Shown here: piece after piece, positions 23,986 to 32,729 of the stretch
How the letters are laid out: each line of letters begins with the position of its first letter
How positions within the stretch are numbered: the first letter of the stretch is position 1
Source of the DNA: Streptomyces sp. M41(2017)
GTDB lineage: Bacteria; Actinomycetota; Actinomycetes; Streptomycetales; Streptomycetaceae
Length of the DNA stretch: 64,000 nt
Direction: 5' to 3'
Assembly (NCBI RefSeq): GCF_002078175.1
Contig: NZ_MWFK01000001.1
Coordinates: 2,232,001-2,296,000, forward strand
Made by a program: the position numbers and the translations under genes
The notes under the pieces: generated by a model
Database searches by the model: none
The model's input: only the letters and a program-made list of their open reading frames with translations
Told to the model about the DNA's origin: nothing

Positions 23986-24801
23986 TCAGTGGTCGTCGTG
24001 GATGCTGGTCGCGATGCCGTTGCTGATCACGACCTCGGCGCTGAAGCCCTTCTTGGCGGCCGTCTCCAGCTCGTCCTCGGTGCACTTGGCGCCGGCCCCG
24101 CCGGCCTGGGCAGCGTCGCCGCAGATGTCGTCGTAGCCCAGGATCTCGGTGTCCTCGGCGACGAGGAACTCCTGCTCGGTGCCCTTCGTGTCGGAGACCG
24201 TGTACTTCCCCGGAGCCAGGAAGGTGACGTTTCCGAACCAGGTGCCGTTGACGCCCTTGCCCTGGTCGATGCCCTCGACGGCGGTGTCACGGGAGTCGGA
24301 GCCCGCGTCGGATCCGGAGCCGGAATCCGAGCCGGTGCCGGAGCCCGAGCCCTGCCGGGCGGCGCGCCGCTCGGTCACCAGGGTCGCGACGCCGTCCTTC
24401 ATCCGGACGTCGGCGCCGACGGCCCCCTTCTTCGTCGCCGTCTCCAACTGGTCCAGCGTGCAGGGCGCGTCCACCTTGGCCCCCGCCTCGCCGCAGATGG
24501 TGCCGGCGCCGTAGACCTCGGTGTCGTCGGCGACGAAGAACTCCTGGTCCTGCCGGCCCGGCACCGACACGATGTACTTGCCCGGGGCGAGGTAGGTGAC
24601 CTTGCCGTTCTCGAACGAGCCGCTGACGCCCTTGGACGTCGCGGCTTTCCTGGCGTCCGAGGCCTTGTCCGCGACGGCCGACGAACCCGATCCGCTCTTG
24701 CCGGACGCGTCGGCGCCGGTGCCGTTCTGGCACGCCGTCATCAGCAGCCCGGCGGTGATCGCGGCGGTGGCGAAGACGGCCCTGCGCAGGTGGCGGTTCA
24801 T
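23986..24801 (-). CDS. Lipoprotein with an internally duplicated domain
   Basis: A 271-residue exported lipoprotein: MNRHLRRAVFATAA leads to lipobox LMTAC (Cys24). After a Gly/Ser linker the same ~65-residue unit occurs twice: FENGKVTYLAPGKYIVSV, EFFVADDTEVYGAGTICGE, TLDQLETATKKGAVGADVRMKDGVATLV, and FGNVTFLAPGKYTVSD, EFLVAEDTEILGYDDICGD, TEDELETAAKKGFSAEVVISNGIATSI. Each copy has two cysteines, likely a disulfide. A Ser/Gly/Asp spacer separates them. I know no function. ATG at 24801 starts the signal peptide cleanly. Confidence 0.75.
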   Translation of the reverse strand: MNRHLRRAVFATAAITAGLLMTACQNGTGADASGKSGSGSSAVADKASDARKAATSKGVSGSFENGKVTYLAPGKYIVSVPGRQDQEFFVADDTEVYGAGTICGEAGAKVDAPCTLDQLETATKKGAVGADVRMKDGVATLVTERRAARQGSGSGTGSDSGSGSDAGSDSRDTAVEGIDQGKGVNGTWFGNVTFLAPGKYTVSDTKGTEQEFLVAEDTEILGYDDICGDAAQAGGAGAKCTEDELETAAKKGFSAEVVISNGIATSIHDDH

Positions 24802-25017
24802 CACGGGAGTTCCTTCCGGCGGGACGACGGGGAGCCGGCGTTCCCCGCCGGACTCTCGCTCTGTGTCGACTATGAGGGGCCGGAGAGTCCGCAGGTCACG
24901 CCCGTCGTCCCTTCCGGACACCCCCGTGGCAGCGTCGTGACACGGCAACACTTCGGCGGTGAAGGGCGGTTCGGTGACGCGCCGCCTTGCCGCGGAGCGC
25001 GGGACGGCGTGCGGCGT

Positions 25018-25080
25018 GGCTTCTCGCGGGGCCCGCGTCCCGGGGCCACGCGAGAAGCCACCGGCCGGGGGCCGGTGGCT
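25018..25080 (-). terminator. Overlapping hairpins after the deacetylase
   Basis: AGCCACCGGCC (25056-25066) pairs with 25070-25080, and separately GGCTTCTCGCG (25018-25028) pairs with 25049-25059. The two stems share 25056-25059 and so cannot both be fully formed. They lie 46 bases past the deacetylase stop and probably terminate it. The rest of the 24802-25126 gap shows no gene. Confidence 0.65.
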
Positions 25081-25126
25081 CAGGTGACGCGGGTGGGGCA
25101 GGTGGCTGCGCGGTGGTGGCCGTGGT

Positions 25127-25891
25127 TCACCGCACGGGGAAGCCGAAGGAGTAGCCCTGCTGCTTGAGCCAGGGCAGGACCCGGCGCAACGCCCCGACGG
25201 TCTGGGAGCGGTCGCCCCCGGCGTCGTGGAAGAGGAGCGTCGGCCCGTTGGGGAGTTCCTGCTGGACGGTGGTCACGATGGCGTCGGTGCCCGGCCGCTC
25301 GAAGTCCTTGGTGTCCACGTTCCAGCCCAGCGGGCGCATGCCCCGGGACGCGGCGAGCTTGCGGCTGTCGGGAGTGAAGGCGCCGCCGGGGGCCCGGTAG
25401 TACATCGGGCGGACACCTCCGGACGCCTTGGTGATCATGCGCTCGGCGTCGAGGATCTGCTGGGAACGGTAGGCCGGGGACTTCTTGTCCATGGTGGTGT
25501 CGTGCGACACCGTGTGGTCGCAGAGCCGGTGCCCGGCGGCGACCACCTTCTTCACCAGGTCGGGGTGGGCCTGCGCCTGCGTCCCCACCATGCAGAACGT
25601 GGCCTTCACCCCGTACTCCCGCAACACGTCGAGCACTTGGGGTGTCCATACGGGGTCAGGGCCGTCGTCGATGGTGATGTTCACGCCGTGGGCGCCCTTG
25701 TCCGAGGCGTGCGCGATGCTCATGGCGACGGTCCGGACGGCGGGCTTGACCGGCGCGGCCGCCTTCGCGGAGCCGCCCACGGCGTCGGCCTGCGCGGTCC
25801 ACACCGAGGCCCCGACCGCGAACAGCGTCACCCCGAGTGCCGCCCCGACCACCTTGCCGTACCAGCCCCGCGTTCCGCCGTGCCGCGCCAT
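25127..25891 (-). CDS. Secreted polysaccharide deacetylase (NodB homology domain)
   Basis: A 254-residue carbohydrate esterase family 4 protein that would remove acetyl groups from chitin- or peptidoglycan-type sugars outside the cell. A signal/anchor helix (VVGAALGVTLFAVGASVWTAQA) follows the short basic N-terminus. Motifs: TIDDGPDP (catalytic and metal Asp), HTVSHDTT (metal His pair), YYRAPGG, GWNVDTKD and LLFHDAGG (catalytic His). All key residues are intact. ATG at 25891 is preferred because the basic signal peptide begins there; an upstream ATG at 25945 is possible. It stands alone between two hairpins. Confidence 0.92.
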   Translation of the reverse strand: MARHGGTRGWYGKVVGAALGVTLFAVGASVWTAQADAVGGSAKAAAPVKPAVRTVAMSIAHASDKGAHGVNITIDDGPDPVWTPQVLDVLREYGVKATFCMVGTQAQAHPDLVKKVVAAGHRLCDHTVSHDTTMDKKSPAYRSQQILDAERMITKASGGVRPMYYRAPGGAFTPDSRKLAASRGMRPLGWNVDTKDFERPGTDAIVTTVQQELPNGPTLLFHDAGGDRSQTVGALRRVLPWLKQQGYSFGFPVR

Positions 25892-26332
25892 GTCCGCCCC
25901 GCTCTCACCCAGTGACCCGTCGATGCCCGGTCGCGACGCGACCACTTGGCAGGACGAGAGATGTGCACGAGGGGATGCGCCCGTTACCGATCACGGACAA
26001 TCCCGGGGGAGTTCAGGGACAACCACTTCGGCGCACGGGTCCCGCTCGCCGACCACTCCGGTGATCATCGCGGCGAGCTGACCGCGGGAGGCCCGGGCGA
26101 GAACACGGGCGACGGCGCGGTCTGGTCGCTGCGCGGCGCCTCCGCCGGACCGACGACGGCCGGGGCGCTCTCCTTCGGCCCGTCGGCCACCGGGGTCTCC
26201 TGAATCGCCCCGGGCCTCGGACCGCGATCGGTCCGGAGCCTTCTGCCTGGTGCCCCGAGACGGATCCCCATCCGCAGTCGGCCGGTTCGCCGTGCGGACG
26301 CGGTGCGCGGCCTGCCCGTTGGTCCGGACAGC

Positions 26333-26360
26333 AAAAACCCCCGGGTCGTGGACCTGGGGG
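26333..26360 (-). terminator. Rho-independent terminator of tRNA-Gly
   Basis: On the minus strand CCCCCAGGT pairs with ACCCGGGGG (one mismatch) and is followed by TTTTTGC. It starts 16 bases past the tRNA 3' end. Confidence 0.85.
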
Positions 26361-26375
26361 CTTCATCGGTATCTG

Positions 26376-26449
26376 TGGAGCGGGTGACGAGAATCGAACT
26401 CGCACTCTCAGCTTGGGAAGCTGATGTTCTACCACTAAACTACACCCGC
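26376..26449 (-). tRNA. tRNA-Gly (anticodon CCC)
   Basis: A 74-base cloverleaf on the minus strand including an encoded CCA end. The acceptor stem is GCGGGTG with CACCCGC and discriminator U; the anticodon stem TCAGC/GCTGA holds loop TTCCCAA, giving anticodon CCC; the T-arm is GCGAG-TTCGATT-CTCGT. A T-run terminator follows. No integrase or duplicated 3' end nearby indicates use as an attachment site. Confidence 0.95.
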
Positions 26450-26718
26450 GTAAGACGCCGGTTGGACCGGTGTCGAATGCCCGCTCACTCTACCTCATGC
26501 CCGGCTCCCGGCGTCGAAGCCGCGGGGCCCGCCTGTGTCCCACGGGGTGGATGAGGCTGCGGCGAGCCGGAGTTGAGGCGTACGGTGAGGGTCTTCGCGT
26601 GGGTCCGGACGGCACCGGAGTGCCGCCTGGAGCTCCGTCCCTTTGATCCCGTAATGTGGCTTTCGTTGTCAGGGCATCAGCCTGACAACGGCTCTTGGGG
26701 AAGGGACTCTGGGACTTG

Positions 26719-26877
26719 ATGGAGCACACCGTCGTCCGTTGTGCCGAGGGGCACGTGTTCAGCACCGCGTCGTTCCCGATGCAGCAGGCCGAGCGGCTCG
26801 GCCCCGGACGGCTGGTCCGGTGCCCTCGCTGCGCCCGGCTCCGCAGTGTGGTGCCGGTGACCTTGGAGAAGCATTGA
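26719..26877 (+). CDS. Small zinc-ribbon-like protein
   Basis: A 52-residue protein with cysteines arranged as C-x2-GH (VRCAEGHVF) and C-x2-C (VRCPRCARL), a compact zinc-binding ribbon. The rest is MQQAERLGPGR and a basic tail. ATG at 26719 is the only reasonable start. It is conserved-looking in Streptomyces and its codon usage matches its neighbours. It may bind zinc and nucleic acid or a protein; function unknown. A hairpin follows at 26893. Confidence 0.7.
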   Translation: MEHTVVRCAEGHVFSTASFPMQQAERLGPGRLVRCPRCARLRSVVPVTLEKH

Positions 26878-26892
26878 CGCGGTGAGCCGGTC

Positions 26893-26922
26893 ATGTGACG
26901 CCCCGGCACCGGGGCGTCACAT
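26893..26922 (+). terminator. Hairpin terminator
   Basis: ATGTGACGCCCC (26893-26904) pairs perfectly with GGGGCGTCACAT (26911-26922) just after the zinc-ribbon gene and before dcd. Confidence 0.75.
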
Positions 26923-26991
26923 CACCGGTGCACGGGAGCGCGGTGCCGTCGCGATTGTGGTGGCCCCGCGCCCCTTGCGTATCCTCAGGGC

Positions 26992-27567
26992 GTGCTTCTC
27001 TCAGACAAGGACATCCGGGCCGAGATCGACGCCGGGCGGGTCCGGATCGATCCCTACGACGAATCCATGGTGCAGCCGTCGAGCATCGACGTGCGGCTCG
27101 ACCGCTATTTCCGGGTGTTCGAGAACCACCGCTACCCCCACATCGACCCCTCGGTCGAGCAGGCGGACCTCACGCGGCTCGTCGAGCCGGAGGGGGACGA
27201 GCCGTTCATCCTGCACCCCGGTGAGTTCGTCCTCGCCAGCACGTACGAGGTCATCTCGCTGCCGGACGACCTCGCCTCGCGCCTCGAGGGCAAGAGCTCG
27301 CTGGGCCGTCTCGGTCTGGTCACCCACTCCACCGCCGGGTTCATCGACCCCGGGTTCTCCGGGCACGTGACGCTGGAGCTGTCGAACCTCGCGACGCTGC
27401 CGATCAAGCTCTGGCCGGGCATGAAGATCGGCCAGCTGTGCATGTTCCGGCTCAGCTCGCCGGCCGAGTTCCCCTACGGCAGCGACCGCTACGGGTCGCG
27501 CTACCAGGGCCAGCGCGGGCCGACGGCCTCCCGGTCCTTCCTGAACTTCCACCGGACCCAGGTCTGA
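26992..27567 (+). CDS. dcd: dCTP deaminase
   Basis: Converts dCTP to dUTP (and in some actinobacteria directly to dUMP) for thymidylate synthesis. The 191-residue length and motifs [56 protein letters not shown] and GQLCMFRL are those of Dcd. The catalytic Glu lies in the HVTLEL region. GTG at 26992 is the start. Located beside tRNA-Gly as in other Streptomyces, and 10 bases upstream of a phosphoribosyltransferase gene that is likely co-transcribed. Whether it is the bifunctional form is not clear. Confidence 0.96.
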   Translation: MLLSDKDIRAEIDAGRVRIDPYDESMVQPSSIDVRLDRYFRVFENHRYPHIDPSVEQADLTRLVEPEGDEPFILHPGEFVLASTYEVISLPDDLASRLEGKSSLGRLGLVTHSTAGFIDPGFSGHVTLELSNLATLPIKLWPGMKIGQLCMFRLSSPAEFPYGSDRYGSRYQGQRGPTASRSFLNFHRTQV

Positions 27568-27577
27568 GGCGGTGACC

Positions 27578-28093
27578 ATGTCCTCCGAGTCCTCCGAGTC
27601 CTCCGAGCGCGAGAACCTCACCTACGAGAAGTTCGGTGTCGCCGTACGCGAACTCGCCCAGACCATCGCCGACGACGGCTACGAGCCCGACATCGTCCTG
27701 TCGATCGCCCGGGGCGGCGTCTTCGTCGCGGGCGGGCTCGCCTACGCCCTCGACTGCAAGAACATCCACCTGGTGAACGTCGAGTTCTACACGGGGGTGG
27801 GGACGACGCTGGAGATGCCGGTGATGCTCGCCCCCGTCCCCAACGCGATCGACTTCTCCGACAAGAAGGTCCTGATCACGGACGACGTCGCCGACACGGG
27901 CAAGACGCTCAAGCTCGTGCACGACTTCTGCGTCGGCGAGGTCGCCGAGGTCCGCAGCGCCGTGATCTACGAGAAGACCCAGTCCCTCGTGAAGTGCGAG
28001 TACGTCTGGAAGCGCACGGACGAGTGGATCAACTTCCCGTGGAGTGTCGAACCGCCGGTGATCCGCCGGGCCGGGCAGGTGCTCGACTCGTAG
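27578..28093 (+). CDS. Phosphoribosyltransferase-family protein
   Basis: A 171-residue type I PRTase fold: the PPi loop SIARGGVFVAGGLAYAL and the PRPP-binding signature VLITDDVADTGKTLKL are intact. It resembles the hypoxanthine/xanthine-PRTase-like group, but the substrate hood is divergent and the base is not predictable. ATG at 27578 is chosen over a GTG six bases upstream. Following dcd by 10 bases suggests a nucleotide-salvage operon. A strong bidirectional terminator follows. Confidence 0.87.
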   Translation: MSSESSESSERENLTYEKFGVAVRELAQTIADDGYEPDIVLSIARGGVFVAGGLAYALDCKNIHLVNVEFYTGVGTTLEMPVMLAPVPNAIDFSDKKVLITDDVADTGKTLKLVHDFCVGEVAEVRSAVIYEKTQSLVKCEYVWKRTDEWINFPWSVEPPVIRRAGQVLDS

Positions 28094-28137
28094 GCGGTCG
28101 CCCGCACGGCGCGACGGCGGTTCGTGGACGTGACGTG

Positions 28138-28182
28138 ACGCGAGAGGGGCTCCCGGTGGTGTGCCGGGAGCCCCTCTCGCGT
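28138..28182. terminator. Bidirectional hairpin terminator
   Basis: A 19-base perfect stem (28138-28156 with 28164-28182), loop TGGTGTG, lies between the convergent PRTase and Yip1-like genes. Confidence 0.9.
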
Positions 28183-28201
28183 GTTCTCGGTGCCGTCGGC
28201 G

Positions 28202-29143
28202 TCAGAACGTGCCCAGCTTGATGATCGACAGGATCGCGATGAGCTGGATGGATGACGCGGCGAGCGCCTTCGGCCAGGGGAGGTCGTGGGACTTGCCGAC
28301 CATCAGGGTCAGCAGCGCGCCCGCGGCGACCCATGTGGCCCAGCCGAGGAGCTGCACGAACGACGCGTCGCCGCCGAGGAACATGGCGACGAGCAGACGC
28401 GGGGTGTCCGTGATGGACATGATCAGCATGGAGAGGCCGACCGTGGGCTGCCAGGCGCCGTCGCCGCCGAGCTGGCGGGCCAGGGTGTGGGTGACCACGC
28501 CGAGGATGAACGTGCTGAGCACGATGGCGACGGCGGTCGTCAGGACGATCGGGATCGCGTTGGAGAGCGTCGCGTTGATCGCGTCCTCGCGGGCGCCGTC
28601 GAAGCCGAACACCGCCAGCAGGCCGTAGACGAACGTCACGACCAGGGCCGGGCCCCACATCGCGTAGTCGCGCATCTGCAGGAAGGTCCTGTTGGGGGCG
28701 GTCACGATGCCCCTGAGCAGGTCCTTCCAGTGCAGCCGCGGTCCGACGGGCGGAGCGGTCGCCTGGCCGGCGCGGTACGTGTCGCCCTGGCTGTACGGGT
28801 CCTCGCCGATGGAGAAGGCCTGCGTGTGTCCGGGGCTGTTCGCCGCGTACGGGTCCGGGCCCTGCTGCGGGTGTCCGTCGCCGAAGTACTCCGGCTCGCC
28901 GTGTCCGCCGCCGCCCTGGGGCCAGCCGCCCTGCGCGTTGCCGCGGTACTGCTGACCGCCGTCCTGCCGGCCGCCGTACGGCGGCTGTCCCCCGTACTGC
29001 GGCTGCGAAGGCGCGTTCGGATGACCGTACGGCTGCTGCCCGCCTCCCTGGGGGGCCTGCTGTCCGTACGACGGTTGTTGTTGCGGTCGCGCCTGCGAAG
29101 CACGGTTGTCCCGGCCGCCGCGTCCGATCCTGAATCCAGCCAC
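28202..29143 (-). CDS. Yip1-family membrane protein
   Basis: A 313-residue protein. The first ~145 residues are Gly/Gln/Pro/Tyr-rich and disordered; then WKDLLRGIVTAPNRTFLQMRDY leads into five hydrophobic helices of the Yip1 type (PALVVTFVYGLLAVFGF; IPIVLTTAVAIVLSTFILG; PTVGLSMLIMSI and others). GTG at 29143 gives the start VAGFRIGRGGR; an ATG at 29224 adds 27 residues but has its purine-rich site too close. Function in bacteria is not established; a membrane-organising role is only a guess. It lies downstream of two FG-GAP protein genes on the same strand. Confidence 0.78.
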   Translation of the reverse strand: MAGFRIGRGGRDNRASQARPQQQPSYGQQAPQGGGQQPYGHPNAPSQPQYGGQPPYGGRQDGGQQYRGNAQGGWPQGGGGHGEPEYFGDGHPQQGPDPYAANSPGHTQAFSIGEDPYSQGDTYRAGQATAPPVGPRLHWKDLLRGIVTAPNRTFLQMRDYAMWGPALVVTFVYGLLAVFGFDGAREDAINATLSNAIPIVLTTAVAIVLSTFILGVVTHTLARQLGGDGAWQPTVGLSMLIMSITDTPRLLVAMFLGGDASFVQLLGWATWVAAGALLTLMVGKSHDLPWPKALAASSIQLIAILSIIKLGTF

Positions 29144-29282
29144 GTTATCGAACGTACCTGGTCCCGGAGAGTGACGTGCCGGGCCCGGGGGATCGGGCCC
29201 GGCATTGGGTCCGAGCTGTGACATCCCCTACGGGGCAGACGAGGCAGCCCCCTACGGGTCCCGGAGGGGGCCGCGGAGCAGA

Positions 29283-30719
29283 TCAGCCCGCCAGGACGTT
29301 GCCGAAGTAGGCGTCGCCCGAGGGGCCGCCCAGGGTGGTGCCGTTGAAGGACTTCGAGCCGGTGGCGGTGATACCGGAGGCGCCGGCCTTGAAGTACCAG
29401 ACCGCACCGTCGGCACTGTTCTCGCCGAGCGCGCCGACGACCAGCTCGGCGCGGCCGTCGCCGTTCGCGTCGGTGAGCCGGACCGCGTCGCCGAAGTAGT
29501 CCTGGGCCTCGGCGGTGCCCGGGACCCCCGCGCTGTTCTGCGAGAAGGACGTGGAACCGGTGCCGGTCAGGCCGGAGGCGGAGCCGCGCAGGACAGTGAC
29601 CTGGCCGGCGTGCTTCACCGACCCGATGTACTCGCTGTCCGAGCCGATCGCGACGTCGGCGTATCCGTCGCCGTTGGTGTCGCCCGAGGACAGGCTCCAG
29701 CCGAAGCCGTCGTTCTTCTCGCCGGCGCCCGGCACGCCCGCCGAGTCCTGGGTGATCCGCTTCGGCGTACGGGTGCTGAGGCCGCCCGCGGCACCGTACG
29801 TCACGGTGATCGCGCCGCCGAGTCCGCCGTCCGGCTCGGTCGACGACTTCTCCATGAAGTTGCCGGTGACGATGTCGCCGTAGCCGTCCTTGTCGACGTC
29901 GGCGATCGTGCCCGCGTAACCGCCCGCGAGCTTCTTGCCGAGCTTCGGGCCGGTGGTGGAGCCGGTGTAGAGGACGCTGCGGGTGCGGTAGGCGCCCCCG
30001 CTGGTCTCCTCCTGGCCCATGACCAGGAGATCGGTCCTGCCGTCGCCGTTGACCTCGCCCGCGACGAGCTGGTCCGGGTAGACGGTGCTCTGGGCGATCG
30101 TGTCGACGCCGATGCGTGCGGCGGCCTTGCCGGTACGGGAGATGGGCCCCCGGAAGATGTTCAGCGCGGGTGTGGCGTTGTTCGCGGCGGCCAGGTCGGT
30201 GTGGCCGTCGCCGTCGAAGTCGCCGGCCGCGACCTGCCAGCCCAGCTCGTTGAGGTACTGCGGCAGCGGTGAGGCGATGTCGGTGCCGGACTTCACCCCG
30301 CTCGCGCCGCCCCACAGCACCGTGAGGGTGCCGGAGGAGTCGGTGGAGCCGATCCGCTCGCCGTGCACGCCCACGACGATGTCCGTGTAGCCGTCGCCGT
30401 CCATGTCACCCGTGGTCACGCGGTCGCCGAAGTAGTCGTACGACTCCGGGGTGCCCGGGACACCGGTGGTGGCCTGGCTGATGATCTGCCGCTTGGAGGT
30501 GTCGAGGCCGCTCGCGGTGCCGTAGACGACGGCGACGTAGCCGGCTCCGGACTTGCCGGACACCTTGGCGAGCGGAGCGGCGATGGCCAGGTCGCGGTGG
30601 CCGTCGCCGTTGAAGTCACCCGAGAGCCCCGAGGGCGCGGCGGTGGCCGGGGTGGCGGGCAGGGCGGTGAGCAGGCCGGTGGTGAGGGTCGCGGCCAGCA
30701 GGAGGGTGCGCTTGCGCAA
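29283..30719 (-). CDS. Secreted FG-GAP/VCBS repeat protein
   Basis: A 478-residue exported beta-propeller protein. The signal peptide (LLLAATLTTGLLTALPATPATA) precedes seven FG-GAP-type units, each with a calcium loop such as DFNGDGHRDLAIAAP, DMDGDGYTDIVVGV, DFDGDGHTDLAAAN, EVNGDGRTDLLV, DVDKDGYGDIVTGN, DTNGDGYADVAIGS and DANGDGRAELVVGA. Integrin-alpha-like propellers bind ligands or carbohydrate; no catalytic domain is attached. The start is TTG at 30719 with GGAG seven bases upstream. A paralogue lies directly upstream, suggesting tandem duplication. Confidence 0.9.
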   Translation of the reverse strand: MRKRTLLLAATLTTGLLTALPATPATAAPSGLSGDFNGDGHRDLAIAAPLAKVSGKSGAGYVAVVYGTASGLDTSKRQIISQATTGVPGTPESYDYFGDRVTTGDMDGDGYTDIVVGVHGERIGSTDSSGTLTVLWGGASGVKSGTDIASPLPQYLNELGWQVAAGDFDGDGHTDLAAANNATPALNIFRGPISRTGKAAARIGVDTIAQSTVYPDQLVAGEVNGDGRTDLLVMGQEETSGGAYRTRSVLYTGSTTGPKLGKKLAGGYAGTIADVDKDGYGDIVTGNFMEKSSTEPDGGLGGAITVTYGAAGGLSTRTPKRITQDSAGVPGAGEKNDGFGWSLSSGDTNGDGYADVAIGSDSEYIGSVKHAGQVTVLRGSASGLTGTGSTSFSQNSAGVPGTAEAQDYFGDAVRLTDANGDGRAELVVGALGENSADGAVWYFKAGASGITATGSKSFNGTTLGGPSGDAYFGNVLAG

Positions 30720-30779
30720 GGCGGGACTCCGGTAGCGGAAGGGGCGAGTGGGACGGGTGGGGATACCGCCGGACAGGGA

Positions 30780-30818
30780 GACACGCCGGGCCCGTGAGCG
30801 GTGCGGGCCCGGCGTGTC
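30780..30818 (-). terminator. Terminator between the FG-GAP genes
   Basis: A 15-base perfect stem, 30780-30794 with 30804-30818, separates the two FG-GAP genes, so the downstream copy probably has its own promoter in the ~60 bases that follow. Confidence 0.75.
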
Positions 30819-30862
30819 GGGAACGGGGCGCTCGCGGAGGAGCGCCCCGGGTGGTGCGTGGA

Positions 30863-30886
30863 CCGGCCGGCCCGAGGGCCGGCCGG
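30863..30886 (-). terminator. Second hairpin after the upstream FG-GAP gene
   Basis: CCGGCCGGCCC (30863-30873) pairs with 30876-30886 around a two-base loop, 28 bases past the stop at 30915. Together with 30780-30818 it forms a double terminator. Confidence 0.6.
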
Positions 30887-30914
30887 GGACGGGCGGACGG
30901 GCCGCCGGGCGGGA

Positions 30915-32402
30915 CTAGTCGGCGAACAGGGCGCCGAACTGCGGCGATCCCGTCGTCGAGACGCCCGAGGTGCTCGGGGACAGGGTCCGGGAACCGGACG
31001 TGGTGATCGTCGTGCCGTTGGAGGGCAGGTAGGTGACCGAGCCGTTGCCGGCGTTCTCGTACGAGCCGACGAGCAGGTCCGCCCGGCCGTCGCCGTTGAC
31101 GTCGTCGAGCTTGACGTCGGCGCCGAACAGGTCGCTCTTCTCGTCGCTGCCGGGGACGCCGGCGGTGCTCTGGGCGAAGGACTGCGTGCCGGAGGAGACC
31201 TTCACGCCGCTCGACGAGCCGTAGAGGACGGTGACCATGCCGGTGTCGGTGACACCGTCGATGTCCTCGTTGGGGGCGGAGACGACGAGGTCCTGGAAGC
31301 CGTCGCCGTTCACGTCGCCGAGGTCGAGGTCCCAGCCGAAGCTGTCGCCCTTCTCCGAGGTGCCGGGGACGCTGCCGGTGTTCTGGTTGATCCCCGTGGT
31401 GCCGGCGGGGCCGGAGGCCGAGCCGTAGGTGATGTTCGCCTGGCCGCCGTCGGAGGAGTCCGGGATGGTCTCGCCCTCGTCGGTGTGGTGGTCCCAGCCG
31501 GCGCCGCTGACGATGTCGCCGTAGCCGTCGCCGTTGATGTCGCCGACGCCGGTGATCTGGCCGGGCTTGAGCGCCTCCGCGGAGGCGACGCTGAGGCCGC
31601 TCGCCGTGCCGGGCACGAAGTAGTTCGTGTTCCAGCCGGTGCCGTTCTCGAAGCCGTCGACGATCAGGTCGGTGCGGCCGTCGCCGTTCACGTCGCCGGC
31701 CGTCAGGCTCAGCGGTCCGTACGGGAAGTCGTTGGAGCCGGACTGGATCGGGGGCTTGACGGTGTAGCGGCCGCCGGGGGTGCCGGCCGTGGTGAAGCCG
31801 CCCTTGTAGACGTAGACCGTGCTGGTCGAGCTGCCGACGGCGAGGTCGGCCTTCCCGTCGCCGTCGAAGTCGCCGGCGGCCAGGTCCTTGCCCCAGTAGT
31901 CGTGCGAGGAGGGGGAGGGGTCGGTGATGGTGACGCCCTTGCCGGTGAGGCCCGCGGCGGAGCCCCACAGGATGGCGACGGTGCCGCTGTTGGTGTCGGT
32001 GCCGACCTTCTCCCACGGGGCGGCGACGGCGAGGTCGTCGTAGCCGTCCTTGTTGAAGTCGGCGTACGCGGTCTCGCCGCCGAAGCCGTCGCCGGCCTCG
32101 GCGGTGCCCGGGACGCCGGAGGTGTCCTGGCTGATCGTGGAGCGCTTGGCGGAGGAGACGCCGGTGGCGGTGCCGTAGAGGGCGACGATCTGGCCGGCGG
32201 CCTTGTGGCCGCCGACGTACGCGGCGTGCGCCGAGAAGACCACGTCGCCGATGCCGTCGCCGTTGAAGTCGGCCTGCGCGACGTGCGCGGAGTCCGCGGC
32301 GGTCGCGGTCGTGACCGAGAAGGTGAGCAGTCCGCCCGTCAGCGCGGCAGCGGTGGCCGTCGCGAGGGCGATACGCACGGAGTGCGGGTGACGCTTGTGC
32401 AT
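30915..32402 (-). CDS. Secreted FG-GAP/VCBS repeat protein (paralogue)
   Basis: A 495-residue exported beta-propeller. The signal peptide runs IALATATAAALTGGLLTFSVTTATA; calcium loops include DFNGDGIGDVVFSA, DFNKDGYDDLAVAA, DFDGDGKADLAVGS, DVNGDGRTDLIV, DINGDGYGDIVSGA, DVNGDGFQDLVVSA and DVNGDGRADLLVGS. ATG at 32402 is preceded by AGGAGAA. Compared with its downstream neighbour the order of loops and intervening GVPGT segments is conserved, so they are paralogues, though their tails differ. It likely acts at the cell surface or in the medium in ligand binding; no enzyme domain is present. Confidence 0.9.
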   Translation of the reverse strand: MHKRHPHSVRIALATATAAALTGGLLTFSVTTATAADSAHVAQADFNGDGIGDVVFSAHAAYVGGHKAAGQIVALYGTATGVSSAKRSTISQDTSGVPGTAEAGDGFGGETAYADFNKDGYDDLAVAAPWEKVGTDTNSGTVAILWGSAAGLTGKGVTITDPSPSSHDYWGKDLAAGDFDGDGKADLAVGSSTSTVYVYKGGFTTAGTPGGRYTVKPPIQSGSNDFPYGPLSLTAGDVNGDGRTDLIVDGFENGTGWNTNYFVPGTASGLSVASAEALKPGQITGVGDINGDGYGDIVSGAGWDHHTDEGETIPDSSDGGQANITYGSASGPAGTTGINQNTGSVPGTSEKGDSFGWDLDLGDVNGDGFQDLVVSAPNEDIDGVTDTGMVTVLYGSSSGVKVSSGTQSFAQSTAGVPGSDEKSDLFGADVKLDDVNGDGRADLLVGSYENAGNGSVTYLPSNGTTITTSGSRTLSPSTSGVSTTGSPQFGALFAD

Positions 32403-32656
32403 GCGGGATTCTCCTGCGGCATGCGGGGATGTCTGGCGGACATCCCCTGTCAATGGGGTTCCGACTGCCCGTGTTTGCCGGGAGTTGTCCATGGGGCGTC
32501 CGGCGGTTCACTGGGTGATCGGCGAACAGGAGACCGCCGATGGGGGGCGAGGGTTGTACGTGAGTTCGGAAATTCTTTCGTGACGGTCGGGGCCGGTGGG
32601 GTGTCCGGGGCGGGGCGGCCGGAGGGGGCGGTGGGCCGGCCGGGCGCGGGGACGCA

Positions 32657-32692
32657 CGACACCCCCGTGTTCCGGGGAACACGGGGGTGTCG
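32657..32692 (-). terminator. Strong terminator after the Fe-S reductase
   Basis: A 17-base perfect stem (32657-32673 with 32676-32692) with a two-base loop lies 38 bases past the Fe-S reductase stop codon. The rest of 32403-32729 holds the promoter side of the FG-GAP gene and no other gene. Confidence 0.85.
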
Positions 32693-32729
32693 GTGGTGCC
32701 GGCCGGGGTGAACCGGGCGGCCGGGGGCG

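Noticed and set aside
26376..26449. tRNA-Gly as phage or integrative-element attachment site
   Set aside because: No integrase, no duplicated tRNA 3' end and no composition change beside it.
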